Below, one piece after another: positions 49,701-61,500 of a stretch of 64,000 nt of DNA. The notes beneath the pieces were generated by a model. That model had not been told where the DNA came from and searched no databases. It worked only from the letters and a program-made list of their open reading frames with translations. Each line of letters begins with the position of its first letter. Position 1 is the stretch's first letter. Made by a program: the position numbers and the translations under genes. This DNA is from Effrenium voratum (lineage: Eukaryota > Sar > Dinophyceae > Suessiales > Symbiodiniaceae): the NCBI GenBank assembly GCA_963377175.1, contig CAUJNA010001031.1, positions 1-64,000 of the forward strand, written 5' to 3'.

Positions 49701-52238
49701 CTACACCCCCTGTGCCCCCCAAACCCGCGCGTTCAACCACCGAACGCCGATCCATCTCCGAGAAAATAAACCCAAAAAAAAAAACAAAAAAACCTAGAAA
49801 CCCGCGCGTGAAACCAAACACCGATCCATTTTTTGGGGGGAAACAAAAAAAGCCTAAAAAACCGCGACGGCGGGCGGGCGCCTCAGGTTCTTGTAGAACT
49901 CCTCCATGGCGAGGCTCATGGACCTGGCCAGCGAGGCCACGTAGGAGCTCTCCCGGCTCAGCGCGTCGCCCACCTTCTCGAAGTCCTCCATCCACTCCTC
50001 CGGGAAAAGGGGGGGTTGGGCAGGGGCTCAGAGGCCCCTGGTGGGGGGGGGGGGGGGAAGGGTGGTGGAAAAAATGTTTATTTCCTTTTTGGAAGGAGTC
50101 CTTCTAAGAGATGTATTTTTGGGGCTGAGAGGCCCCTTGTGGATTCTTGGTAGCTTGAATACGTGTAGACCAAAAGTGAATTAATAGGCAAGAACAAAGA
50201 CTAACGCCTTCCCACCCAACAAACATTTGAACATTTTTTTAGGGGGAACAAAAGGGGGGCATCCTTTTTCTGGTTGGTTCCGCCACATTGCTCAAGACCC
50301 GACCCGCCAATTGGAGTGCCTTTTCTGGTTGGTTGACGTTAAAGGAATCGGAACCCTTCCCCATAAAAGGAAAAAAGGGCACCACTGGGCAACTGGGCGG
50401 GCGGGCGGGGGGAGGGGTGGGGTTGGTGGGGTTGGTGGGGTTGGTGGGGTTGGTGGGGTTGGTGGGGTTGGTGGGGTTGGTGATGCTGGGGATTGGGTGG
50501 GGGCGGTGGGATTGTGGGTCGGAAGCGGAAGCTGGTTGGTTTAAAAGTTGGAACGCCACCCCGGCTGAAGAGAAACCAGTAATGCTGGAAGGGAAGCTGC
50601 TTTTCCTTTTTTCGGTCGGCCTAAAGGTTGAGATTTCTATCGAAAGCCCAAGGGGCGTTCCGGCCATTTAGAAGATTCTTTTATACTATTGAAGGTGTCT
50701 CGTTGTCTCCAACCATTTTCAGAGTCACTGAAACAAGGTTCGCAAGGGAGTTCCCAGGAAAAATGAACCACATGCGGGCATTTGGTCTATTTGTCCGAAG
50801 CTTGCTTAGCTTCCCGATGAAAACCTTTTAGTTTAGGTTGGTTTTTTGTTGCAAACAAAGCCCCCAATCAACCCCCCCCCCCTTTTCAGGCCCCCTTCAA
50901 CGAGCTCCGGCAGAATCTTGCTGTGGAATCAATTTGTGGGCAAGTTCTCGAACTCCTTTCGGTTGCCCGGGCTCCTTGAGGAAGTCGTGGGGGATGACGT
51001 CGATCCTCGCGAAATCGCTTTGTTGCATGGTTTCCGGGCTTCCCTAGGTTCTTCCCCTTCGGGAATATCCCGCGTTGCCAATTTCAAAGTCGAAGCGCTT
51101 CAGTTGTCTCAACATGGGGAAACAACACACGCACACACTATATATATATATAACAAAAACCAAAAAAAAAAAACATCGATCTTTTGGTTCCCATACCCCC
51201 CCCCCTAAAAGGCTGAAATTATTAAGGGAAGCCATAGCTAAAATCATGTCATGGGTCTTGTTGAAGGCAATCACGAAGGGCAGCTTCGTCTTGTACAGGA
51301 TCGAGCAGGCATAGAGCATGTTGGACATGAAGGTCACAGGCTTTACGCACCTGGCATTGTGGTGTGGCGATTCAACTTCAGTTACGACCCTCTGCAACAA
51401 GTGACTAATGTGGTGTGGGTCTACTTGAACATCCGACTGTCTCCTAAAAAGTTAAAGTCAGAAGATCCGCTACCAAACAGCCATAAAGTAGAGACCCCGC
51501 CGCCGCCTGGCGGTATCCACCACGTAGCACACCGTGGTGGGATAGGTCACAGCCAGGCTGTCGCAGATGATCTGACCGGAGGCCGACCAGTTGAAGACCT
51601 TCCATGGTGAGATATCAAAGTCGGCTTTATATGTGAATTTTGTATGTTTATGTTATGGTTTGTCGCTTTATGTCTTACGTTTGTTTTAAGATACAACTTT
51701 GTCACTATCTAACGAAGGTTCCCTTGGTTCCACCGGGAAATAAAAAGGCGGTAACACCTCGTCCACCAGCCTCGATCTGCCCCGGGGTGTCGATGAGGAT
51801 GTAGTCCAACATCTCCGCCCGGCGGCCGAGGATGGTGAGGACCTGGTCGAACTTGGTGGCGAAGAGGTTCAGCGAGGTCATGATGGCGCCGTTGGGCCCC
51901 AAACCGAAGTGCTTCATCACCTCAGCGAGCTGAGGAATGGCTTCAAGGCTTCAAACTTAAAGCACCGAGGAAATCAACTGAGACACAGATTTCAGCCGCA
52001 ATTTTGTTCAGTGTGGCATTGGGCTTAGTGCTGTGCTCGTGCTTTGAGTGCTGGTAATGCTTTTGCGGGAGCGCTCAGCTGCCCCGAGCCCAGGTGTGCC
52101 GCGTCAGGTAGCTGACCCTTCATCCCGGGCTTCGCACTCGAAGCGATCCACGGGTGAGAAAACGGAAGTGCGGTCCCTCTGGCCCAACAATATGTAATCA
52201 ATCAATCCATCCATCCAACCATCCAATCAAATCAACCG

Positions 52239-52326
<88 letters not shown>

Positions 52327-55300
52327 GAAAAACACATCAAACCTTTGAAACCACAAAAATTCACGAACACCATCCAAAGTTAAATCAAACAAAGCTAACA
52401 ATAACAAATCCAATCAATCAACCAATCAATCAATGAGGCCATCAAATCAATAAAACCAACCAACCAACCAACCAACCAGCCAGCCAACCAACCAACCGAC
52501 CGACCGACCAACCGACCAACCAACCAAGCAACCAACCAAACCAACCGATCAGCAAATCAATCAAATCAATCAAACCAGTCAATAAATGAAATACATCATG
52601 AAATCAATCCTCAACTAATCAGTAAACAAAATCACATCAAATCAAATCAATCAACCAAACAATCCATCAATCAGTACTCCATCCATCAATCAATCAATCA
52701 ATCAACAACCAGCCAATCAGTAAATCAATCAAACCAATCAAATCAATCAAACCAGTCAATAAGTCAAATCAGTCAATAAATCCATCCATCAATTAAACAA
52801 TCAATCAAATGACATCAAAGCAAATCAATCGACCAAACAATCCATCAATCAGTACTCATTTTATCAATTAATCAATCAAGCAAGCAACCAACTAATCAGT
52901 AAATCTATCAAAACAATCAAACCAACCAATCAGTAAATTAATCGCATCAATCAAACCAGTCAATAAATCAAATCAATCAAATCAATCAATTAATCAATAA
53001 TCAAATCACATCAAATCAAATCAATCAATCAAACAATCCATCAATCAGTACTCCAGCCATCAATCAATCAATCAATCAATCAATCAAGCAACCAACCAAC
53101 CAACCAACCAATCAATCAAGCAAGCTAGCACGCAAGCAGACCAGACAACCAGCCAGCCAGCCAAACAGCGAGCCAGCCAGCCGGCCAGCCAACCAAGAAA
53201 TTTTGGTGGACATCAATTCGCACCAGAATGATGTCCACAGGATTGGGAAACCCCCTACCTGGAGCAAAACATCTGAGGCATGTCTCTCCCGGAGCTCCGT
53301 CCAACCCTGGCAGATCTCCTTTTTTTTTTGGACCGAGCCCCGCCTCCTTGTAGTTCACCGTATCCCGGATGTCCACGTTGATGGGATAGGCCAGGTTCCG
53401 CACCGCCGGGTCCAGGTTCACAGTGTAGACCCGCTTCTTCTGACCTAATTACCCCACGAAACGCGGCTCGACGACTTGCGATCGCGATAGGGAGTGAGAC
53501 ATGGAATCCGCGGTTGGGGGGATTCCCGAAAGGACACCACAGGAAATGGATGGCTTCCTTTTCTTGGAGTCCGTTTCTCATGGCCTGCTGAACACCAGCA
53601 AGAAGGTGAACTCGGACAAGGACACACTTTGGATGCTCAACCCGCCCAAACGCGAATTGCGCAAATCGAATTGCATCACTTGGTCAGAACATGTCGGTTG
53701 CGCGTGCAGCGAAGACATCAATCGAGCATGGAAAACGTGGGTACCACGAGTGATACACTTGTCATTGCGCAAGCGCCTTTTGGTTGGTCAGCATGGTGTT
53801 TGGGGTTCCCACTTACAGCAGGTTTGCAACACATCGATACAACATGCAAGGAGTACACAATTCCCCCGACACAAGAAACATGTAAATCATGCCCGAAAAA
53901 GGTGCCCTTAAGAAACATGCGGGTGTGACAAGTAGGAATGTGGGATGAACCGGAAGGGGGTCTCCTTAAAGGAAACCAGGGTCATTCCATTTCTCATTCC
54001 CTGCGTATTCCGCAGCAGCAAGAAAAGGATTCATCGGTTGATCAAAAAATCCGTAAAACACGGGGTGGCCATTAGCGAAACCACCAAAACGATGACTTTC
54101 GCCACATGGTAACAGCTACCCATGGTCAAAACTGGGGGGCCGAAGGGAACATTGACCAACCCCCATCATTTTCCTCCAATTGCTTAAGTCCCCAGGAAAA
54201 ACGAGAAACTATGTCCAGTAGTGAAATCGATTCCCTTTAACAACAACAAGGGGGGAAGTAAAACATTCATTTCAGCAAATGGAAGCTGATGGTTCGTCAT
54301 ACAATGTAACCAAAGGGTCCGTCAAGCATGGGACCATTGGTTGGACAGCCCACTAAGATAATATATGTTTCAACTGACAAAACGGGAAATCAGAAAAGCG
54401 AGGGACTCTGCAGGCGCACCACCAGTCGGTGCATGAAGGTGCTCTTTCCGCTGCCCGCCATGCCCACCATCCTGAACCCGTGAGCGGCCCCATGGCCCGA
54501 GCGAGACGGGGGAGAAGTCTGGTTCCAGAAATCGGGGGGTTCTCCGGAAGTCGAACAGGAGGAAATACCAAGGGGTGTGAAAACGGGAAGCGGGTTGAGA
54601 CCCATTTGACATGGAGTTTGCGAGATGGGCTTTACGTGAAGGCACCCAACGTGACCTTTCCTCACCTCTTGGGTTTAGCTAACCAATCAAAAGGCACCGA
54701 ACCCCTTTGCAGTTCAGCTAACCAATCAAGTGCAAACCTGCATTGTCGTGTGGCTTCCAAAATGGACCGGCGGACATGGGCTCATGTCAGCATTACCCCA
54801 CAAGGAAACTGACTCGACACTGGCAGGAGGCTTCCCCGTACGTCCCCAAACTCAATTCAAGATGGGTTAAAAGGTGATGCTGGGAAGCAGCGAAGGGGAG
54901 ATGCTGCGACCACGCCTCACTTTCTACTGTGGATGGACGAAATCCTGCACCTAAGAAACCCTGGAATGATGATTCCCCTGTAAATACCAACAAGCATGGG
55001 CTTCCCATGGTTTCAAAGTGGGGCGAAATGGATCTCGCCCATCCACAGTATCAGCCCGCAAAGAGCAAATTGAAGGAACGCCAAACAGGTCCAGCATGCC
55101 CTTTCGCCCACACTGCCAAACCCAGGTCCTTTGAGCTTTGAGGAAAATGGGTCCAAGTCACATGGGCTCCATGTTGGGAGGGCTTTTGTTCGTGGGTGCG
55201 TCTTTCTTGGGTTTACACCGAAACCCAAAGGGGGGGGGCTTGAACCCGATCTAAGTCGAGGTCGATGGGATTGTCTCAAACTGGGCTTGAACCCCGAAGG

Positions 55301-55465
55301 AGAATGGCTACCTTTCACCTTCTGATTAAAATATCCCCGAAAGGAAACACACAACCCAACAGTACCGATTTCGCCAGGCATCAGCACCACCACTGGACTC
55401 TTCGGGATGCTCTGCAAGGGGTCGGCAGAAGAAGAGGAAGCGGGCTCTGAATCCATGGTGTCCAT
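35940..55465 (-). CDS. GPN1: GPN-loop GTPase 1 (XAB1/Npa3 family), 11 certain exons plus 2 probable
   Basis: Cytoplasmic GTPase needed for assembly and nuclear import of RNA polymerase II (family knowledge). Exons: 55465-55380 ([19 protein letters not shown]), 54471-54407 (P-loop GMAGSGKST), 53444-53344 ([20 protein letters not shown]), 51920-51771 (GPN loop [16 protein letters not shown]3 DTPGQIE), 51598-51507 ([20 protein letters not shown]), 51350-51258 ([20 protein letters not shown]), 51005-50975 (31 nt; completes NKID), 49997-49882 ([20 protein letters not shown]), 38094-38007 (G5-like [11 protein letters not shown]), 37486-37400 ([20 protein letters not shown]), 36539-36499 ([13 protein letters not shown]). 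Probable 3' exons: 36092-36037 ([18 protein letters not shown]) and 35987-35940. Every junction keeps phase. Donors in order: GC, GT, GC, GC, GC, GA, GA, GC, GC, GT, GC. The 3' end is unsure: exon 11 could instead run to TGA at 36366. Intron 8 spans 49881-38095. Confidence 0.93.
38770..38950. repeat. 39-bp imperfect tandem repeat at the 3' side of GPN1 intron 8
   Basis: Units of the form tggctgattccgccgggcat plus ctccttggctgactggc recur four to five times (13-residue period on minus, [11 protein letters not shown]). A related stretch occurs at 49468-49567 near the other end of the same intron. The ORF is not assigned as a gene because it lies wholly inside the intron. Confidence 0.85.
39640..42655. 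repeat. (TCTA)n/(TCTC)n microsatellite, ~3 kb
   Basis: Three kilobases of diverged TATC/TCTC/TACC steps within GPN1 intron 8. The long Ser/Leu/Tyr/Ile ORFs are repeat translations. Confidence 0.97.
42656..43813. other. Unique intronic DNA with a G-rich, telomere-like stretch
   Basis: No supported exon. A 110-residue ORF at 42786-43118 has no features. 43240-43400 is G/T-rich with degenerate ttaggg/tttaggg steps. 43430-43800 returns to (TCTA)/(AT) repeats. Confidence 0.6.
43814..45179. mobile_element. Non-autonomous element with ~24-bp terminal inverted repeats (~1.37 kb)
   Basis: The left end (43814-43837) is gtcac, a run of C, then atgatccac. The right end (45156-45179) is gtggatcac, a run of G, then gtgag: an inverted pair with one or two mismatches. 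Both ends abut (AT)n, so a target duplication cannot be read. The body is AT-rich and unlike the microsatellites around it. It contains a 35-bp-stem hairpin (44060-44137), a small palindrome (about 43861-43881), three gatgaagcaga-type motifs and several degenerate ~170-bp repeats with aatccttctgggaa and cacctttaaag (44390-45090). No transposase ORF. Confidence 0.75.
44060..44137. repeat. Hairpin, 35-bp stem and 8-nt loop
   Basis: The arms at 44060-44094 and 44103-44137 are complementary at 34 of 35 positions; the mismatch becomes G-U in RNA. The loop is tttcgaag. Confidence 0.95.
45190..49470. repeat. Compound microsatellites: (TCTA)n, (ATAT)n, (CTTT)n
   Basis: 45190-46450 and 47930-49470 are TCTA/CTCT/AT mixtures; 46510-47175 is (CTTT)n/(CCTT)n. 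All lie in GPN1 intron 8. Long Ser/Leu/Tyr and Phe/Ser ORFs are repeat translations. Confidence 0.96.
47176..47720. repeat. ~60-70-bp tandem repeats and a 40+ bp duplicated segment
   Basis: gactactttcg followed by cttaaaagttgcga and cgagccccagctgcgaaagt recurs about four times between 47176 and 47400. The sequence around cagcgccaacgtttctgcat (first copy with one extra T) occurs at about 47420 and again at about 47688. The motif cttgcgaaagtgctg also repeats (about 47480-47530). Confidence 0.8.
49468..49567. repeat. tggctgattccgcc repeat near the 5' end of GPN1 intron 8
   Basis: Three copies of ctggctgattccgcc with variable linkers, related to the 39-bp repeat at 38770-38950. Confidence 0.8.
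50396..50512. repeat. (GGTTGGTGGG)n minisatellite in GPN1 intron 7
   Basis: About eight copies of the 10-mer ggttggtggg, preceded by gggcgggcggg. A G-rich strand like this could form a G-quadruplex (inference). Confidence 0.92.
52236..53190. repeat. Poly(A) tract followed by (ATCA)n/(AACC)n in GPN1 intron 3
   Basis: Almost uninterrupted A occupies about 52240-52325. Degenerate ATCAATCA and AACCAACC repeats then run to 53190, close to the 3' end of exon 3 (53344). Confidence 0.95.
53935..54001. mobile_element. Introner-like element, copy 4 (67 bp), in GPN1 intron 2
   Basis: Begins ggaatgtgggatgaacc, carries ccttaaaggaaaccaggg, and ends ttctcattccc. It matches the elements in the coiled-coil gene introns, so the family is shared between unrelated genes. 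Confidence 0.65.
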
Positions 55466-56095
55466 GGCGAATCCGCTTTCCGCTTACGGCGGCTGAGGTT
55501 CCTGCTTGACTCGCCCTATGCTCTCTGCAGTTTGCCGTGTCCCTACGTGTACAGCTATACATATCAACTTGTATATTACATATATATATATATATATGCA
55601 TATATAATATTCATCCATGGTTCTTCTTCTCTTCCTCTTCTTCTTCTTCTTCTTCTTCTCTTTGTTGTGGTGGCTGTCCTCGGGTGTTGCCTGCTGCTCT
55701 TGCCCTTGGCGACAGCTGACCTTCTGCCACATCCTCTGCTTGAACGACACCTTTTCGCAGCTTGGCTGGTGCGGGGCATGTCATCAGGTGGCTACTGCAG
55801 ACTCGTGGCTGGCCTTTTTTCCATGCAGAGCAAAGAAAGTCGGTGCTTGCAGTTTGCCAATGTTGACCGCAGATTTAGAAGACCCTGGTTGATTCATATC
55901 GGAATTTCCCATGTAGGGGGGAAAACACCCCAGTCTCAGTCTGCCAGGTTTGTACATCCATCAACATTGACCGTCGCAATCCGCTGGGTGGGTTGGCAAG
56001 GTCAAGAGCTCACCGTCGCGCGCAAACTCTCTTGGCTCGGACTCGATCCCGAGATTTGGTGTCCTGACTGGAAGGCAGGCTGTTGGCACGCTCAC
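55466..56095. other. 5' flank of GPN1 and downstream part of the next gene
   Basis: An (AT)n run (about 55577-55615) and (CTT)n (55621-55660) lie just upstream of the GPN1 ATG. One minus segment (about 55770-55695, VSFKQRMWQKVSCRQGQEQQ) has AG|G and AG|GA borders and may be a 3' exon of the upstream gene, but its phase does not fit the exon ending at 56096. No TATA-like element or other promoter can be called. Confidence 0.4.
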
Positions 56096-57475
56096 CGCGC
56101 CATGTCTAACGGCCTCTCTGTTTGTTTTCTGGGCCCAGATCCCACGTCGTGCACGTCCCTTGGAACTTGTTGACTCGGCCGTGGCTCTAAGCCAATTGAT
56201 AGCGACCCCTTTTGGAGTCGCCGACTCGCCTGTGGCAAGCTGATCCCATGACCGTAACAAGTATCTGGCCCAACAACTCCCCCACAAACCTATCCCAAGA
56301 TTGTTTTCTCCCCAGGAAGAATTGACAGACTCACAACATCCCTCCGCCCAAAACTCGAAAGGCCGTGCCTTTCAAAACCCAACAAGGTGAACAAGGGTAT
56401 CACACATTTGCACACAAGCAAAAACATATGTATATGTGTATGCACACATACGCTCTTTGAACTATTCCGCAGTGGCTTGGGACCTGGGAGAGCAAAATGA
56501 AAGCCACCATCTTGGGTGCTTGTCGAGGGTTAAGTAACTAACGTAGCCCCCCAGCATGGTTCTCAGAGCCCCAAGAACAAGGTAAGGACCTTCCCTGACT
56601 TCGGTTGTTGCATTTAAACCAATCGTTTGAAACGGTTCCCTGTCTTGAAACATCGAACTATGCGATAAGGCCACAAAACGGAAACTACAGAAAAACAGGT
56701 TTTTCTGATTCTGTGCTTATCATATTGAGTCTACCATGTCTACCCCAACAAGGTTGGAGACTCCTCCCTGCGACAGGCGAGCTCTCAGGAGCCAATCCTC
56801 GTCTCCCAGACCGGCGTCCTCGGTAACTGGGAGGTCAACCCATTGGGAGGCCCCAGGGATTCCATTCCTCGGTAACCAAGGGCTTGCCACCCTTTAACAA
56901 CCGAGAGGAACATCGCTGGTAGTGGTAACCCGCAATTGGTGTTTTGGATCGGTTTGGATTTGGATTTGAACCCCTAGTTCTTGTAGCGGTGTCGTTTTTT
57001 TAACGCGCGCCTCGAAGACGTGGAAAAGGCTTCCAACTGTCAGCTCCTGGCAACACAAAATTGTCCAAATGATCGGAGTTCTTGAACTCGAATCTTTGGA
57101 CCATCAAGAGAAGAACACGAGTTCCCCAATTGAATCGAAGAGGAACGCCCTGAACATGTCTAGAAGTCGGCTGGGCCCAAAAAAACTCCTGACAATTCAC
57201 TCTCCGGTTCCAGGCAGTGAATTCGAGCCCGAGCTACAATGGCCCAATTAAACGGGTGCCGAGGCAAACAAGTCTGCATGCGGAGTTCAGCCTACCAGGG
57301 CCCTGGTTTAAACGCGCTTCAAATGTGATTAAAGGCCTTTTCACGCGCACTCTGCGACATTGTATAAGATTCTACGGATGTGGCTGCTCTCTTAAGTGGA
57401 CATCCGCCGAAACCCGCTTCACCTTGGTCAAAGCTTCACACGCTGAAAATGCGATGCTCAAGCAGGAGCCAAGGT
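56096..57475 (-). CDS. Exon chain of an unrecognised protein upstream of GPN1
   Basis: Four exons join in phase: 57475-57423 (LGSCLSIAFSACEALTK), 57046-57011 (ELTVGSLFHVFE), 56818-56750 (DAGLGDEDWLLRARLSQGGV) and 56229-56096 (SLSIGLEPRPSQQVPRDVHD). Borders: CAG|AC, AAG|GT; CCAG|GAG, GAG|GC; CGAG|GAC, CTT|GT; CACAG|GCG and a consensus CG|GTGAGC. The joined text is soluble, with no membrane segment or familiar motif. Possible 5' exons lie at about 58045-57980 (VYLEHAWEMLANVPLAAA) and 57892-57854 (LEFGAVLTWGHPG) but do not chain in phase. Start and stop not found. Confidence 0.5.
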
Positions 57476-58567
57476 CTGTAACATGAAAGCAAACAAGGCC
57501 AAGGCGAAGCCACCTATCAGCTGAAGTTTGCTGTCAAAACAAGCAAGCTCAGTGGCGCAGCCTGTCATTGATTGCAACACAAAGGTTTGAGTCACGATTA
57601 GGAACTGAATCAATGGTTGTCATCATTTGTTGATGAGCACCACCGAGCTGGGAGTGTGAAACCAGGCGCGAGCAAGGTGCAAAATGCAATGGAACTCAGC
57701 GCGAAGCACACAAGGAGAAAACAAAATGTCACTCGTTAAAGGGCGGATACCCTGAACTGCTCCAGAGTGACGTTGGAGCCCTGTCTCCGCCGAAATCTGG
57801 CTCACCCCCTGTCACTGCTGCTTTTGCACATGGCCGTTGTCTCTGCCAAACAACCCGGATGACCCCACGTCAGAACAGCTCCAAATTCCAGCTTGGCAAG
57901 AACATCCGTTAAGTTGCTTGTATTTACTGGACATTCCTCGATGGAAAAGCTCCCTCTATTTATTACAAGTATCCGGCCGCTGCCAAAGGCACATTCGCCA
58001 ACATCTCCCAAGCATGCTCCAAATACACTTCTTGGAGCCTGATTCTGAACAGCAACATTGGTATTATCATGCCAGCAACTTGCTAAACCTGTCCTCTTGT
58101 AGCACAATATGCGCACTCTACATCAAGTCACGTGCTTCAAAATGCCCCTTTCCATGGCCAGCTGCAGATCGCAAGCCAAGCTCAGTCAGCGTGCCTGTTT
58201 GCCAAAAGGCAAAAGTTGAACACCAGCTGCCCTTTTTGCTGGGACGCCATCAGGGCAATAATTTAATCCTCTGCTATAAACCTTGGCAAAAGGAAGGTAA
58301 GACGTGATGCGTGCTTGTTCACAACAAGACATAACCATGAACCTAAAACAAGGGGAACGGAATATAGAAAACTGATTATTGATCGTCTTGTACGTCTTGG
58401 ATTATTGATCCTTGTTCAACGTAAGTGTGAACCTAAAACGGGGTCTGCAAACAATGAGGCGCGTGGCCATGTTCAATGCTATCTGCCCTGCGCAAGCAAT
58501 TCAGCGTGACCTTCTAGCGATCTGCTACGACCAGTGCTGCATGTCAAGTGGTGCGTCTGATCAAGGT
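57476..58567. other. Region with unresolved exon candidates
   Basis: A 156-codon plus ORF (57837-58307) and minus segments overlap; neither has family features. The minus segments VYLEHAWEMLANVPLAAA and LEFGAVLTWGHPG have plausible splice borders. 58310-58567 shows nothing. Confidence 0.35.
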
Positions 58568-61500
58568 TCAATTTGTTGATCTTCGCTCACAAATGAAACT
58601 CATGAGGCAACTGCAAGCTAACAAAACAACAAGCACACAGAACTGGCCAAATTGAACTATTGCTTCCGTGGTGGCAAACGTCAACCGTCCAGCCTTGGCG
58701 TAGACATAGGCGGCGATGTCCCAAACATGAGTGTCCTTGAGTGTGAAGTGGTTGGTGTCTGCGAGCATCTTCCCCATTTCGGCCACAGATTGGACCTCTT
58801 GGGCCAGTTCACTTGGATGCTGCATTGGGCGCTGTGGAAACGAAAGAAAGGGCACATACGTGGACTCGAAGGCCTTCTCAAGAGTCTCCAAACGGATGCG
58901 AGGAACCAAAGCTTGGGTCAAGGGCCGGTGCAAATCTGGGATTTCGAGAAATCGCCGCCCCCTTGTCCTGGGGTCCAAAGCTATGATGCCATGCACTTTG
59001 ATGCCCGTGCAGCCCAGGCACTCTGCCACTGTCTGTGCTAGGTTCAGGCCGAGAGAATGGCCTGCCAGCATGAAGGGGCCGAATGCCAGAACTTGCCGAA
59101 TCAGTGATAGGAAGCCACCATGTTGCAGACACTTCTCCACCGTAGGTATAGATGCAGCGGTAGCAGGCCAAACCCGGGCCAAGTGGCCGGCAATCCTCTC
59201 CAAGTCAAGATGTGTCCTCGCTCCTCCCTGAAGCAGGACAATTGCCGCACTGGCCGCCCTGTTGGTCTCTACTTTCTGCACTGTCTTGACTTTCAAGGAA
59301 GGCAGGTTTGGCGCCAGCTCAGCCTGGGGCATGGCGCGTGAAATCAATGAATTGAAAGTCGAAGAAAAGGCAAAGGCTGCTCTCCTCGCCAATTCTTTCT
59401 CCTGAATTGCGCGTAGCTTCTTCAGCCTCACCTGAGCCCCAACCCTCTGCCAAGTGGCAGTTCCATGGTGTTGCAAGATGCCCAGGACATGAGGTTGCAT
59501 CAGGCAAGGCAGGCGAAGCTCCAAGACACGCATGCGATCGCCTGAAAGTGGATGGCTCCAAGGGACGGGGGCAGCCAACGCCGTACACAAAGCACAGTCA
59601 AGCAATGAAGACATGCTGAGTTCACCGGCGCAACGCATTGGCCCAAACACCTCATGCTGAGATGCTTGACGCTTAGAAGCCGGGCCAGTTGCTACTTGGC
59701 TTCCAAAAGCAAGTGAAGTCCCTAGTCCCACTGCAGTGGAACCCCTTACCACAAGCTTCAGAGGCATGGGGGCCACACTGTCGCCACAGGGTTGCATCAT
59801 GAAAGGCGCGCGAAGCCCTAAGACACTCATGCTATCGCCTGAAAGTGGATGGCTCCAAGGGACTGCAGGGCCAGCCAACAACGCCGTACACAAAGCACAG
59901 TCAAGCAATGAAGACATGCCGAGTTCACCGGCGCAATGCATTGGGCCAAACACCTCATGCTGAGATGTTTGACGCTTAGAAGCCGGGCCAGTTGCTACTT
60001 GGCTTCCAAAAGCAAGTGAAGTCCCTAGTCCCACTGCAGTGGAACCCCTTACCACAAGATTCAGAGGCATGGGGGCCACACTGTCGCCACAGGGTTGCAT
60101 CATGCAAGGCGCACGAAGCCCTAAGACACTCATGCTATCGCCTGAAAGTGGATGGCTCCAAGGGACTGCAGGGCCAGCCAACAACGCCGTACACAAAGCA
60201 CAGTCAAGCAATGAAGACATGCCGAGTTCACCGGCGCAATGCATTGGGCCAAACACCTCATGCTGAGATGTTTGACGCTTAGAAGCCGGGCCAGTTGCTA
60301 CTTGGCTTCCAAAAGCAAGTGAAGTCCCTAGTACCACTGCAGTGGAACCCCTTACCACAAGATTCAGAGGCATGGGGGCCACACTGTCGCCACAGGGTTG
60401 CATCATGAAAGGCGCACGAAGCCCTAAGACACTCACGAAATCACCTGAAAGTGGATGGTTCCAAGGGACTGCAGGGCCAGCCAACAACGCCGTACACAAA
60501 GCACAGTCAAGCAATGAAGACATGCCGAGTTCACCGGCGCAATGCATTGCAAATGACAAGGGATTCCATGAGCGAAACACCTGATGTTGAGATGTTTGAG
60601 ATTTGGAAGCCGGGCCAGCTGCAACTCGGTTTCCAAACATAAATGAAACCGATAGACTCTCTCTCACCACAAGCTTCAGAGGCCAAATGGGGGCCACACC
60701 GTCGCCATAGGGTTGCATCATGCCAGGCACACGAAGCGCGCTATCGCGCGAAAGTGGATGGATGTGGATGGATTGAAGGGACAGCAGGGCCAGCCCGTAA
60801 CGCCGTACACAGAGCATAGTCAAGCAGTCTAAGCAGTCATGCAATGGAGACATGCCGAGTTCACTGGCGCAATGCATTGCAAATAATGAGGAAACCCACA
60901 GGTCAAACACCTGATGCTGAGATGCTTGACGCTTGGAGGCCCGGCCAGTTGCTACTCGGTTTCCAAAAGCAAGTGAAGTCCCTAATCCCACTGCAGTGGA
61001 ACCTCTCACCACAAGCTTCAGAGGCATGGGGGCCACACTGTCGCCATAGAGTTGCATCATGAAAGGCGCACGAAGCCCCAAGATACTCATGCAAAGGCCT
61101 GAAACTGGATGGATGAGGGTGGTTCGAAGGGACCGCAGGGCTAGCCGGCAACGACGTACGCAGAGCATAGTCCAGCAGTCCAAGCAGTCAAGCCATGGAG
61201 ACATGCCGAGCTCACTGGCGCAATGCATTGCAAATAATGAGGAAACCCACAGGTCAAACACCTGATGCTGAGATGCTTGACGCTTGGAGGCCCGGCCAGT
61301 TGCTACTCGGTTTCCAAAAGCAAGTGAAGTCCCTAATCCCACTGCAGTGGAACCTCTCACCACAAGCTTCAGAGGCATGGGGGCCACACTGTCGCCATAG
61401 AGTTGCATCATGAAAGGCGCACGAAGCCCGGAGACAATGCCTGATCCCTTGGAGCCATGCACATTCGGGGGATGGCACATAAGCACGTGAGACTCGCTGA

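Noticed and set aside
55532..56173. 213-residue plus ORF upstream of GPN1
   Set aside because: Its start is translation of (AT)n and (CTT)n, and it overlaps a better minus exon (56229-56096) with consensus splice sites.
58652..59231. Plus-strand ORFs opposite the thioesterase domain
   Set aside because: They are antisense to a domain with an intact catalytic triad pattern and show no family features.
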